Assembly: GCF_964020165.1 (NCBI RefSeq)
Contig: NZ_OZ026537.1
Location: 62,001 to 126,000, forward strand
DNA: 64,000 bases
Direction of reading: 5' to 3'
Source: Buchnera aphidicola (Drepanosiphum platanoidis)
GTDB lineage: Bacteria; Pseudomonadota; Gammaproteobacteria; Enterobacterales; Enterobacteriaceae
How positions within the stretch are numbered: position 1 is the stretch's first letter; the number at the start of each line of letters is the position of its first letter. Shown here one piece after another: positions 9,651-17,998 of the stretch. A model generated the notes under the pieces. It ran no database searches, had not been told where the DNA came from, and saw nothing but the letters and a program-made list of their open reading frames with translations. Both the position numbers and the translations under genes were made by a program.

Positions 9651-11213
9651 ATGACAGTTCTTTTAGACCCGTCTGGTCTGACAGGTTTATTTGTATTTGT
9701 TATGATAGAAATAATATTAAGTGTTGATAATTTAATTTTTTTGTCTATTTTATCAGAAAAATTACCTTCTTTTCAAAGAAAACAAGCTAGATATTTAGGG
9801 TTAATTTTATCATTTTTAATGAGATTATCATTATTGTTTATAACATCCTGGGCATTATCTATTAAAAATGATAAAATTTTAATATTTAAAAATTTTTCCT
9901 CTTCTATAAAATCAATAATTTTATTTTTAGGTAGTACATTTTTAATTATAAAAGTATTATTAGAATTATTAGAAAGAGCGAAACATAAACCTAATAAAAT
10001 TGTTAAAAAAAATAAAAGATATCAATCATTTTGGCTTGTGATCATACAGATAGTTATTTTAGATGCAATATTTTCTGTTGATTCTATTATTACAGCAGTT
10101 GGATTAACTAATAATTTAATGATTATGTATTTTTCTGTAACATGCGCAACTATTGTAATGATATTTGGATCTCAAAAATTAGTAAAATTTCTTAAATCTA
10201 ATCCAAAAATTATCACAATATGTTTATTTTTTTTATTATTTGTAGGAATTAATTTATTTTGTAAATCTATAAACTATGCTTTCTCTCAAGCATATTTATA
10301 TACATCTATAGGATTTATTATTTTTGTAGAACTTTTTAATAAAATATTTAAAAAAAATATTCCAAAATATAAAAATAAAAATCTAGTTCGTAAAAAATTA
10401 TTTAAATTAATAAAAAAAACTATTTTAATAGAAGAAAAAAAATTAAAAAACAAAGAAAATAGTTTATTTAAAAAAAATAAAAATAATTTAAAAAATGAAG
10501 AAATTTATACGATACAAAACATATTAAAACTTTCAAATCGTACAGTGAAAAACATAATGATTCCAAGAAAAAAAATATCTTGGATTAATATCAATGATTC
10601 TTCAAAAAATATTAAAAAAAAATTGTTAGAAAATACATATAATTTTTATCCTGTTTGTAAAAATAATTTAAACAACATTATTGGAATAATAAAAACAAAA
10701 AAATTAATTTTTTTATTAAATAAAAAAAAGTCTAAAATTAAAAAATTTGTTAAAAAAAATCCTCCTTGTATCATTTCAGAAACTATGAATATCATAGATT
10801 TATTAAAATTTTTTAAAAATTCAAAAAAAAATTTTTATATTATTGTTAATAAATTTGGAATTGTTAAAGGGTTAATTACTCCATTAAATTTTTTAAAAAC
10901 TATTATAGAAAATTTTAATCTAATTAATAAAAATCCTAATATTTTAGTTAAAAAAAATGGCTGGATAGTACCTGGATCTACTGATTTACATTCTATTCAA
11001 AAAATTTTAAATATAGATTTTAAAAAACAAAATTTTTTTGTTAAAAATATGTTTAAAGAAAAATCTTCTTGTACTTCTTTAGCTCATCTGATTATTCAAA
11101 AAAAAGGAAGAGTGTTAAAAAAAGGTGAAAAATTTTTTATTGGAAATTTTAAATTTTGTATAATAAAATCTACTAAAAATAAAATTAATACAATTAAAAT
11201 TACAAAAAAATAA
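9651..11213 (+). CDS. yoaE: TerC-family membrane protein with CBS and CorC/HlyC domains (YoaE-like)
   Basis: The N-terminal half (about residues 1-235) is an integral membrane TerC domain with several hydrophobic helices and the paired acidic signatures EIILSVDNLIFLSIL and DAIFSVDSIITAVG. It is followed by a CBS-pair region (about 290-420, containing NIMIPRKKISW) and a C-terminal transporter-associated domain ending near 515. The length of 520 matches E. coli YoaE (518). The molecular function is not settled; TerC proteins have been linked to metal ion export. A GGAG sits 7 bases before the ATG. In E. coli htpX lies elsewhere, but as I recall it sits before this gene in Buchnera; the 274-bp gap here holds none. 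Confidence 0.88.
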   Translation: MTVLLDPSGLTGLFVFVMIEIILSVDNLIFLSILSEKLPSFQRKQARYLGLILSFLMRLSLLFITSWALSIKNDKILIFKNFSSSIKSIILFLGSTFLIIKVLLELLERAKHKPNKIVKKNKRYQSFWLVIIQIVILDAIFSVDSIITAVGLTNNLMIMYFSVTCATIVMIFGSQKLVKFLKSNPKIITICLFFLLFVGINLFCKSINYAFSQAYLYTSIGFIIFVELFNKIFKKNIPKYKNKNLVRKKLFKLIKKTILIEEKKLKNKENSLFKKNKNNLKNEEIYTIQNILKLSNRTVKNIMIPRKKISWININDSSKNIKKKLLENTYNFYPVCKNNLNNIIGIIKTKKLIFLLNKKKSKIKKFVKKNPPCIISETMNIIDLLKFFKNSKKNFYIIVNKFGIVKGLITPLNFLKTIIENFNLINKNPNILVKKNGWIVPGSTDLHSIQKILNIDFKKQNFFVKNMFKEKSSCTSLAHLIIQKKGRVLKKGEKFFIGNFKFCIIKSTKNKINTIKITKK

Positions 11214-11276
11214 TTAATTAAAAATTTTAAATTTTTTAATATTTATATAAAATAATTGTTAAAAAGGAAAAAAATA

Positions 11277-11933
11277 ATGAAGATACTGTCTTTTGATTCT
11301 TCATACAACTCATGCTCAGTATCTTTATTATATAAAAAAAAAATTTTTTATTATCAAAAAAAATGTAAAAGACAACATTCAAAAATTTTGTTTCCAATGA
11401 TAAAAAAAATTTTATTTGTAAATAAAATCAAATTAAAAAAAATAAATATAATTGCATTTTGTAATGGACCCGGTAATTTCACAGGAACAAGAATTTCTAC
11501 TAATATTGCGCAAGGTTTATCTATTGGATCTAATATACCATTGTTACAAATATCTAGTTTAAAAATTATTGCACAAGAGGCATACAATAATTTTTTGTAT
11601 GAAAAAAATTTTTTTATAATTATGAAAATGAATAAAAATAGATATTATTATTCCAAATATTTAATAAAAAAAAATTTTTTAAAAAAAAAAAAAAAATTTT
11701 TATCTACTAATAAAAAAATACTTTTACAACATTTGAACAAAATAAAAAAAAGATGTGTGTTTGCAGGAAATTTTAATCCAAAAATTTTAAAATCTTTAAA
11801 ATTTAAAAATTTTTTTATAAAAATAAAATTTTCACACGCTAAATATATTATTCCTTTAGCTTTAAAAGATATTAAATTAAAAAAAACACTAGTTCCAGAA
11901 CTAGTGTTTACAAAATATTTTCATAAATTTTAA
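11277..11933 (+). CDS. tsaB: tRNA threonylcarbamoyladenosine biosynthesis protein TsaB
   Basis: TsaB dimerises with TsaD (not in this window) to form the t6A37 modification on ANN-decoding tRNAs. The ASKHA-type fold is recognisable from ILSFDSSYNSCSVSLL at the N-terminus and GPGNFTGTRISTNIAQGLS in the middle. The start is the ATG at 11277, with AAGGAAA 8-14 bases upstream; the frame is open seven codons further to a TTG that I reject. The protein is 218 residues (E. coli 231). The central-to-C-terminal part is Lys/Phe-rich and poorly conserved. A perfect 26-bp palindrome lies inside the last codons (11884-11909). Confidence 0.9.
   Translation: MKILSFDSSYNSCSVSLLYKKKIFYYQKKCKRQHSKILFPMIKKILFVNKIKLKKINIIAFCNGPGNFTGTRISTNIAQGLSIGSNIPLLQISSLKIIAQEAYNNFLYEKNFFIIMKMNKNRYYYSKYLIKKNFLKKKKKFLSTNKKILLQHLNKIKKRCVFAGNFNPKILKSLKFKNFFIKIKFSHAKYIIPLALKDIKLKKTLVPELVFTKYFHKF
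11884..11909 (-). terminator. Perfect palindrome inside tsaB; intrinsic-terminator form on the minus strand
   Basis: Arms AAACACTAGTTC and GAACTAGTGTTT (12 bp, perfect) flank a CA dinucleotide. Read on the minus strand, the hairpin runs straight into a run of eight T followed by AATTT, which is the classic intrinsic terminator layout. On the plus strand it is followed by ACAAAATATTTT with no clear U tract. The element is coding on the plus strand (last residues of TsaB), so both functions would have to be satisfied. No minus-strand gene was found upstream of it. Confidence 0.5.
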
Positions 11934-12386
11934 AAAATTATTATTAAAAAAAATTACTACTAATAATATTAATTAATTTTAAAACTATAAAATAAAATTT
12001 TTAAACTGTTATATTATTTTTTTTATATTTTAATTTAATTAAATTAAATTGTATTGTGTAATTTTTAAATATAAATGAATATAAATATGTTAAATTAATT
12101 TTAATTTTAAAAAAAATATTTTAAATTTTTATAAATTTTTATTAATAAAAAATTTTTTAAAATTTTTTTTATTATAAAAATAATAATTTTAATATTTAAA
12201 CATTTCAATATTATTAATTTTTAAAAAATTTTTAATATTAATAACTATATTTAAATATTTGTATAATTTTTAAAATTTTAATATTTCAGATAATGTAGTG
12301 TGTTAAAAAAATTTTTAGTTATTTTAATTTTAAAAAAAAGTTTTAAAAAATATAAATATATATTTTATAATAAAAAAGGTTATAAC
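11934..12386. other. AT-rich gap between tsaB and rsmC
   Basis: About 450 bp with no supportable gene. The open reading frame of rsmC extends back to a GTG at 12300, but alignment and the ribosome site favour 12387. In Buchnera I recall other genes between tsaB and rsmC; none is recognisable here. Several short A/T inverted repeats are present (for example near 12125-12175), none with GC content. Confidence 0.45.
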
Positions 12387-13403
12387 TTGAAATTAAGTAA
12401 TTCTAGTAAATTATTAATAAAAAATATAAATATGTTTAAAGATAAAAAAGTACTTTTTTCTGGGTATTTTCAAGATTTTTTATTAAAAAAAATTAAAAAT
12501 AATTTTTTAAAAATACATTTACAAAAATATCATTATAAAAAATTTGTATCAAAAAAAAATTTTAAAAATTTAATTTATGATTCAAAATTTAAAAAATATT
12601 CTTTTAAAAAAATAAATTTTGTAATTTATTTATGGTCTAAAAATAAATTAGAAAATTATTTTCATATGAACAAAATTTTTTCTAAAATATTGTTGAATAC
12701 AAAAATAATTATTATTGGAGAAAATAATAGTGGTGTTAATAGTGTTAAAAATTTTTTTAAAAGTTCTATTGGATTTAAAAAAATTAAATATGGAGTAAAA
12801 TCTTCATTATATTATGGTTTTTTAAAAAAAAAAATTTTTTTTAATAAAAAAAAATATTATAAACAACATCAATATAATAAAAAATTTTTTAAATTTTTAC
12901 CGGGGGTATTTGGATATAAAAAAATTGATGAAGCTAGTAAATATTTTGTAAAAAATAAAAAATTTAAAAAATTTTATAAAAAAATATTAGATATAGGATC
13001 AGGATCTGGATTTTTATTAATTTCTTTATGTGATAAATTTAAATATAAAAAAATTGTTTTATCTGAAAGTTGTTACACATCATTTTATTGCCTTAAAAAA
13101 AATTTAAAAAAAAATAATATTAATGCTAATCCTATTATTTCAAACATTTTCTCTAACATTAAAGAAAAATTTGATCTTATAATTTCAAATCCTCCTATTC
13201 ATGAAAATTTAAAATTTTCTATGAAAACTGCACTAAATATTATTAAAGAATCTAAAAAATATCTTAAAAAAAATGGAGAAATTCAAATAGTTTCTATATC
13301 TTCTTTATCATATTTTAAAAATTTAAAAAAAATTTTTAAAAATTGTAAAATTATAAAACAAAATAATTTATTTAAAATATATCAATCTTTTAATTATTAT
13401 TAA
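12387..13403 (+). CDS. rsmC: 16S rRNA (guanine1207-N2)-methyltransferase
   Basis: RsmC methylates G1207 of 16S rRNA in the 30S subunit. It has a degenerate N-terminal methyltransferase-like domain (first half) and a catalytic C-terminal domain with the SAM motif DIGSGSGFLLI and the amino-methylase motif ISNPPIHENL. LPGVFGYKKID matches the conserved linker. The frame is open from a GTG at 12300, but the 29 residues before the TTG at 12387 have no E. coli counterpart. The TTG is preceded by AAGG about 8-11 bases upstream and gives 338 residues (E. coli 343), so I chose it. An unusual start codon for this window. Confidence 0.88.
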   Translation: MKLSNSSKLLIKNINMFKDKKVLFSGYFQDFLLKKIKNNFLKIHLQKYHYKKFVSKKNFKNLIYDSKFKKYSFKKINFVIYLWSKNKLENYFHMNKIFSKILLNTKIIIIGENNSGVNSVKNFFKSSIGFKKIKYGVKSSLYYGFLKKKIFFNKKKYYKQHQYNKKFFKFLPGVFGYKKIDEASKYFVKNKKFKKFYKKILDIGSGSGFLLISLCDKFKYKKIVLSESCYTSFYCLKKNLKKNNINANPIISNIFSNIKEKFDLIISNPPIHENLKFSMKTALNIIKESKKYLKKNGEIQIVSISSLSYFKNLKKIFKNCKIIKQNNLFKIYQSFNYY

Positions 13404-13446
13404 AATACTTATAATTATAAATAAATAAAATTAATTTTTAATATTT

Positions 13447-13533
13447 TACCCGAAGCGGGACTCGAACCCGCAAAGCTTTTTTTAAGCCGAGGGATTTTAA
13501 GTCCCTTGTGTTTACCAATTTCACCATTCGGGC
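13447..13533 (-). tRNA. leuZ: tRNA-Leu(UAA)
   Basis: An 87-nt class II tRNA on the minus strand. The acceptor pairs GCCCGAA with TTCGGGT (G1-U72 wobble) followed by discriminator A. The anticodon loop CUUAAAA gives anticodon UAA on an AGGGA/UCCCU stem, and the long variable arm pairs around an A run (GGCTT/AAGCTTT region). The T-arm GCGGG-TTCGAGT-CCCGC is perfect. CCA is not encoded. It is paired with tRNA-Cys as in E. coli glyW-cysT-leuZ; no tRNA-Gly is present in this cluster. Confidence 0.96.
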
Positions 13534-13564
13534 AAAAAAATAATTCAAAATTATAAAATTTTTT

Positions 13565-13636
13565 AGGTGCACCTCGGAATTGAACCGAGCTTTACGGATT
13601 TGCAATCCGCTGCATAAACCAATCTGCCAATGCACC
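13565..13636 (-). tRNA. cysT: tRNA-Cys(GCA)
   Basis: A 72-nt tRNA on the minus strand. The acceptor pairs GGTGCAT with GTGCACC (one G-U), with discriminator U as expected for tRNA-Cys. The anticodon loop TTGCAAA gives anticodon GCA on a GCGGA/TCCGT stem, and the T-arm is CTCGG-TTCAATT-CCGAG. CCA is not encoded. It lies 31 bp upstream of tRNA-Leu(UAA) on the same strand and is probably co-transcribed with it. Confidence 0.96.
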
Positions 13637-13672
13637 ATAAAAATAAGAAAATTATATATTTATATATTAAAA

Positions 13673-13701
13673 AGATTAACCAAAATCTTTTAAAATGTCA
13701 A
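13673..13701 (-). promoter_or_regulatory. Candidate sigma-70 promoter for the cysT-leuZ tRNA pair
   Basis: On the minus strand a perfect -35 hexamer TTGACA (13701-13696) is followed after 17 bases by TAATCT (13678-13673), a weak -10. The -10 lies 37 bases upstream of tRNA-Cys. An 8-bp inverted repeat (AAAAGATT / AATCTTTT, 13670-13691) covers the spacer and the -10. Given the AT background only the GC-containing -35 carries weight. Confidence 0.4.
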
Positions 13702-13841
13702 TTATTATATTCATAATAACCATATTTTTATTTTTTATTTTTAATTTTATTTATTAATATTTTATTGAATAATTGAATTTCTTATAAAAAATATTTTAAA
13801 AAAAAAATTATAAAAGTTTATTATTAAAATAATTTCTTTAC

Positions 13842-13871
13842 TTTACAATATAAAATGATTTATTATATAAA
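13842..13871 (+). promoter_or_regulatory. Candidate sigma-70 promoter for tRNA-Ser
   Basis: TTTACA (13842-13847) and TATAAA (13866-13871) are separated by 18 bases. Each differs from consensus at one position. The predicted start would be roughly 15-20 bases before tRNA-Ser at 13897. Chance matches are frequent at this composition. Confidence 0.35.
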
Positions 13872-13896
13872 AATAAAATTTTTTATATTTTTTTTA

Positions 13897-13981
13897 GGAG
13901 GAGTGGCCGAGTGGTTTAAGGCAGCGGTCTTGAAAACCGCCGATGAGAAATCATCCGAGAGTTCGAATCCCTCCTCCTCCG
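13897..13981 (+). tRNA. serT: tRNA-Ser(UGA)
   Basis: An 85-nt class II tRNA. The acceptor pairs GGAGGAG with CTCCTCC, with discriminator G. The anticodon loop CTTGAAA gives UGA on a GCGGT/ACCGC stem, and the variable arm is a clean hairpin GATGA-GAAA-TCATC. The T-stem GAGAG/CCCTC has one A-C mismatch (positions 52-62). CCA is not encoded. It is transcribed towards ompA, which is convergent. Confidence 0.95.
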
Positions 13982-14104
13982 AAAATATTAATTCAAAATA
14001 TAAAAATTTTAAAAATTATTTTAAAAATTTAAAAAATTTTATTTTTTTTATTTAAAAAAAATTATTAATTAATAAAATGTTAAGAATAATAAATTCATTA
14101 ATTT

Positions 14105-15913
14105 TTATTGATATGCTTCTATTAAAATTTCTACTCTTCTATCTGGAGATAAACAATTTTTTAAAAATGTTTTATTATTTTTATTAGTACATATTCTATT
14201 TGAAATAGAATCATGATTATCTAAACTACGAATTTTTGTATTTTCTATAAATATATCATGTTTTTTAAAATATTTTAATACTGATTCTGCTCTTGATAAA
14301 GCTAAAAATTTATTATTTTTATTTTTTATCTCTAATCTATCAGAATTTCCTAAAATTAACATAGAAACATTTTTTAACTTCATATTTTTTAAATTATATA
14401 TTAATTTATTTAAAACTGTTTCTCCAAAAGGAGTAATTTTACTACTATTAGAATTAAAAGAAATATCTTCAAATAAATTAATTCGATTTATATCTTTATT
14501 TATTACTGTGTTAGAAGAATTATGATAAAAACTTAAAGATTTTTTTAAACTCTTCCATGAAAAATCATCAAAATTCCATAAAATATTAAAATTTAAAGAA
14601 TCATTATCACAATTTAATAAATTATTAAAGTTAGAAATTTTTGATACTCTTTCATATTCTAATCTGGTAGACATTACATCGTCTGCTTTATATTCTATTC
14701 CTACAGATAATACTGGTTTAATATTATTATTTAAAAATGAACCTTTATATTTTAATAAATTTGAAAAATAATTTTCTCTTAAATTTGATTCTACACCTGT
14801 TCTTGTATATACAATAAAATTATTTGTTAAAAAATAATTAAATCTTGTAGAAATTTGAAAATTTTGTAAAGGAGAAGTATCATCATAATCATTTACAGAA
14901 TTTGAATTTTTATTAATTTTTGAATTTTTTGTATTTTTACTAGATGAATCATTTTCTTTATTATTAATATATTCTTTATCAATATATTCATATTTTTTAT
15001 CATTATTATCTTTTTTTTTCTCAACATTATTTTTTTTTTTTGGAATAGTTTCTGTCTTCATACTTTTACTATTTAAAATATCTACATCATTATCATTTAA
15101 AACACTTTCTATGCTTCCTACTATTTCTGGTTTTTTATTTTGATGTGTATTATTATCATCATTTTTTTCAGTATGTTTCTCTTTTTTATTTTTTTTATCT
15201 TTAAAACGCATATTTAAATCATTTTCTAAAATTTTTGACATAAAAATTTTTTTTTTTTTTATATCATTATTTTCATCATCATTAGAACTAATATCATTAT
15301 CAAAATTATTAATATTATTTTCTTTTTTTTGATTATCAACTTTATTGTTAATTTTTTTTTTTGATTCTAATGATAATTTATATGGACGACTATATGATCT
15401 AAAATTTATTTTTAAATTATTATTTTTATATAACTTTTTTTTAATTTTTATATTTTCTTTATATTCTATTTTTTGAAACTTTAAATTTTTATAATGATTT
15501 AAATTATTATCATTATAATAATTATGATTACTATTAAATTTTTTATATTCTATTTGATTATTATAATTATAAACAAAATTATTTTTTTGATCATTACTAA
15601 AATTAAAAGAATTATTATTATGTTGGAAAAAAATACTATTATTTAATGGCATATTAAAAGCACATTCAAAATTAAAATATGGATTTATTTTATATCCTAA
15701 AATAACACCCATTAATGATTTAGCTTGATAATCTGGAATGTAATCTTGTCGAGCTAAAAAATTATTTTCTACAGCAATATCTGATTGAACGAGTTTAAAT
15801 TGTGTTCCAAAATACCAATGTGGATAATTTTTTTGAATAGTATTAGCTTTAACAGGACTGGATAACATCATACTACTTAAAAATAATGAAATTGTTAAAA
15901 TTTTTTTATTCAT
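14105..15913 (-). CDS. ompA: Outer membrane protein OmpA with a giant loop-2 insertion
   Basis: A signal peptide covers residues 1-23, with a cleavage site after VKA. The OmpA barrel follows: WYFGTQFKLVQ (strand 1), ILGYKINPYFNFECAF (strands 2-3), then about 255 inserted residues, then LQNFQISTRFNYFLTNNFIVYTRTGV (strands 4-5), VLSVGIEYKADDVMSTRLEYERV (strands 6-7) and LNFNILWNF (strand 8). The C-terminal OmpA/MotB domain (about 480-600) keeps the peptidoglycan-binding Asp (NSDR) and Arg (LSRAES) and the Cys pair before SPDRRVEI. The total of 602 residues compares with 346 in E. coli; nearly all the excess sits in the loop joining strands 3 and 4, which faces outside in E. coli. The frame is intact throughout. 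Confidence 0.92.
   Translation of the reverse strand: MNKKILTISLFLSSMMLSSPVKANTIQKNYPHWYFGTQFKLVQSDIAVENNFLARQDYIPDYQAKSLMGVILGYKINPYFNFECAFNMPLNNSIFFQHNNNSFNFSNDQKNNFVYNYNNQIEYKKFNSNHNYYNDNNLNHYKNLKFQKIEYKENIKIKKKLYKNNNLKINFRSYSRPYKLSLESKKKINNKVDNQKKENNINNFDNDISSNDDENNDIKKKKIFMSKILENDLNMRFKDKKNKKEKHTEKNDDNNTHQNKKPEIVGSIESVLNDNDVDILNSKSMKTETIPKKKNNVEKKKDNNDKKYEYIDKEYINNKENDSSSKNTKNSKINKNSNSVNDYDDTSPLQNFQISTRFNYFLTNNFIVYTRTGVESNLRENYFSNLLKYKGSFLNNNIKPVLSVGIEYKADDVMSTRLEYERVSKISNFNNLLNCDNDSLNFNILWNFDDFSWKSLKKSLSFYHNSSNTVINKDINRINLFEDISFNSNSSKITPFGETVLNKLIYNLKNMKLKNVSMLILGNSDRLEIKNKNNKFLALSRAESVLKYFKKHDIFIENTKIRSLDNHDSISNRICTNKNNKTFLKNCLSPDRRVEILIEAYQ
14870..15646 (-). other. Low-complexity Asn/Lys/Asp-rich insertion in OmpA extracellular loop 2
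   Basis: Codons for about residues 90-348 of OmpA encode Asn, Lys, Asp, Glu, Ser and Tyr with very few hydrophobic or aromatic clusters, after a Tyr/Asn/His-rich start. In E. coli this loop has about 15 residues. The frame stays open over nearly 780 bp, which is unlikely for drifting AT-rich DNA because TAA and TAG would be frequent. No long exact repeat unit was found; short Asn, Lys and Asp runs recur. Boundaries are approximate, set by the flanking strand motifs. Confidence 0.8.
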
Positions 15914-16766
15914 AAATTAAATTTACTCTATTAAATTTATTAAAATATTATCATTTAAATAATTTATATTAATTTTAAATTTTTAAAAATTATTATAAAT
16001 TAATATTTATTTATTTAACTAATTATTAAAATAATTAAAAATTTTTAAATAAAAGTAATTTTAAAAATATTTGTTATAATATAATATTATTATATATTTA
16101 AAAATATTATAAAAAATAAAATCTAAAGTTTAATAATAAATTTTAAATTTTATAAATATAAAAATCAAAAATAAAAAAAAATTTTTTAGTCAATTAATTA
16201 TTTGTTAATTAATATTATTATAATATATTTATATATATTAATAATTTTATTTTTTTTTTTTTTTTGTGTATATTATATTATATTATTTATTTATAAGATT
16301 ATACAATAAATAATATTATAATTTATAAGTTATTATATTTTGTGTATTTTATAATTTAAAATTTTATTTTAAGTTTTAAAATTTTTATAAATATTTTTAA
16401 TAATATTTGATATAATTAAAATACAAAAAAATTATAAATATATATTTTTTAATTTATATTTTTTTATCATATTTTTATTAAACTATAAAAATAATTTTAT
16501 AATTAATTATATAAAAAAATAAATAATTTTTAATTTTAATAATAAGGTAATAAATATAAATTAAATTATAAAATTTTATTATGTTAATTAAATTAATTCA
16601 CTAATTTTTATTAAAATAAAAAATTAAATTAATAAATTTTAAAAATTATTTTTTATAATAATAGCATAATTGATAAAATAACTATTAAAATACTTTAAAA
16701 AAATATAAATTTTTATTAAAAAATTTAAAAAATTAAATTAATAAAAATAATAATTAAAAACAAAAA
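15914..16766. other. Long AT-only gap between ompA and pyrC
   Basis: About 850 bp with no ORF of recognisable content, no tRNA and no GC-containing hairpin. It contains a run of 16 T (16250-16265), the longest T run I saw, and A/T palindromic stretches. It probably is the remains of deleted genes plus the divergent promoters of ompA and pyrC, but no residual similarity could be recognised. Confidence 0.5.
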
Positions 16767-17819
16767 ATGAAAATATATAAAAAAAAAATTATTATGATCA
16801 AACCAGACGATTTTCATGTTCATCTTCGCGATGGAAAAATTTTAAAAAAAATCGCTAATTATACTGGAAAGTATTATAATAAAGTAATAGTTATGCCAAA
16901 TTTAAAAAATCCTATAAATACTATAAAAAAAGCATTAAAATATAAAAAAAAAATTGTAAATAGTTCTAAAAAAAATAAATTTATACCATTAATGACATTT
17001 TATATTACAGAAAATAGTAATATAAAAGAATTAGAAATAGGGTTTTTAAAAAAAATTTTTTTTTCTGCAAAATTATATTTTAAAAATTCTACTAATTTAT
17101 CTCAATATGGTATTTCCAATCTAAGTAAAATTAATAAAATATTAGAAAAAATGGAAGAACTTAAAATCCCTTTAATGATTCATGGAGAAATTTATTCTAA
17201 AAATATAGATATTTTTTCAAGAGAAATTTTTTTTATAAAAAATGTATTACCTAAAATTAGAAAAAATTTTCCAAATTTAAAAATTGTTTTAGAACATATT
17301 AGTACAAAAAATTCAGCTAAATATGTTTTAAATAATCCTCCAAATATTGCAGCTACAGTTACTCCTCATCATTTGTTATATAATAGAAATGATATATTTT
17401 CAAATGGAATAAATCCTCATTTATATTGTTTGCCCATATTAAATAAAAGAAATCATCAAAAATATTTAATAAAAACTGTTACTAGTGGTAATAAATATTT
17501 TTTTTTAGGAAGTGATTCTGCTCCACATTTAATATCTAAAAAAGAAAATTTTTGTGGATCTCCTGGAATTTTTAATGCCCCTACATCGTTAATAATTTAT
17601 TTAAAAATTTTTGAAAAAATGAAAAAATTAAAAAATTTTGAATCTTTTTGTTCTATAAATGGATCAAAATTTTATAATTTACCTTTAAATAAAGAAAAAA
17701 TAATTTTTAAAAAAAAAAATTGGATCGTAAAAAATAATATTAAAATAAATAAAAATAAAAAAATTTCAATATTTTTAGGCAAACAAACATTAAGTTGGAA
17801 AATTACCAAAAAAAAATGA
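16767..17819 (+). CDS. pyrC: Dihydroorotase
   Basis: Zinc enzyme that cyclises carbamoyl aspartate to dihydroorotate, the third pyrimidine step. The 350 residues compare with 348 in E. coli. The metal-binding DDFHVHLRDG lies near residue 13, the bridging lysine in SAKLYF near residue 105, IHGEIYSKNIDIF and LEHISTKNSA carry further His ligands, and GSDSAPH the catalytic Asp. ATG start. Its stop TGA overlaps the ATG of a 31-residue membrane ORF. It works with pyrB/pyrI and pyrD elsewhere in the window. Confidence 0.95.
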   Translation: MKIYKKKIIMIKPDDFHVHLRDGKILKKIANYTGKYYNKVIVMPNLKNPINTIKKALKYKKKIVNSSKKNKFIPLMTFYITENSNIKELEIGFLKKIFFSAKLYFKNSTNLSQYGISNLSKINKILEKMEELKIPLMIHGEIYSKNIDIFSREIFFIKNVLPKIRKNFPNLKIVLEHISTKNSAKYVLNNPPNIAATVTPHHLLYNRNDIFSNGINPHLYCLPILNKRNHQKYLIKTVTSGNKYFFLGSDSAPHLISKKENFCGSPGIFNAPTSLIIYLKIFEKMKKLKNFESFCSINGSKFYNLPLNKEKIIFKKKNWIVKNNIKINKNKKISIFLGKQTLSWKITKKK

Positions 17820-17911
17820 AAATATTATTCGTATATTTGTTTATGCCATTATGTATTTTTTCTTATTTTTTTTGGATAGAATCTTGTAAATTAGGTCATT
17901 TGATTATATAA
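17816..17911 (+). CDS. Hypothetical small single-span membrane protein coupled to pyrC
   Basis: A 31-codon ORF whose ATG overlaps the pyrC TGA as ATGA, the classic layout for translational coupling. The product begins MKILFVYLFMPLCIFSYFFW and ends in a short polar tail with Cys24, Lys25 and His28. A single hydrophobic segment covers about residues 3-21, with two Cys (13 and 24). Base use (GTA, TTG, TGC-poor but G-containing, TGG, GGT, CAT) is less A/T-monotonous than the flanking spacer, which supports coding. A perfect hairpin 49 bp after its stop could end the transcript. I do not recognise a family. It may be spurious, since T-rich DNA easily encodes hydrophobic peptides. Confidence 0.45.
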   Translation: MKILFVYLFMPLCIFSYFFWIESCKLGHLII

Positions 17912-17959
17912 ATAATTAATATATTAAATAAAAATTTTTTTAAATATTAAAATATAAAC

Positions 17960-17998
17960 TTAAAATATATTTTTATGAATGATAAAAATATATTTTAA
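17960..17998. terminator. Bidirectional hairpin between pyrC/small ORF and rne
   Basis: Perfect 17-bp arms TTAAAATATATTTTTAT (17960-17976) and ATAAAAATATATTTTAA (17982-17998) enclose a GAATG loop. It lies between convergent genes, 20 bp beyond the rne stop and 48 bp beyond the small ORF, so it can serve both strands. It is all A/T in the arms. Confidence 0.55.

Noticed and set aside
12300..12386. N-terminal extension of RsmC from a GTG start
   Set aside because: The 29 extra residues are Lys/Ile/Tyr low complexity with no E. coli counterpart, while the TTG at 12387 has an AAGG site and matches the family length.
13438..13638. 66-codon minus-strand ORF over the tRNA-Leu/tRNA-Cys region
   Set aside because: It reads through two clear tRNA genes; its sequence is a translation of tRNA and has no protein signal.
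13855..14055. 66-codon plus-strand ORF containing tRNA-Ser
   Set aside because: The GC-rich centre is the tRNA; the rest is AT spacer.
16250..16265. Poly(T) run as a terminator
   Set aside because: There is no stem upstream of the run and no adjacent gene end, so it is treated as homopolymer drift.
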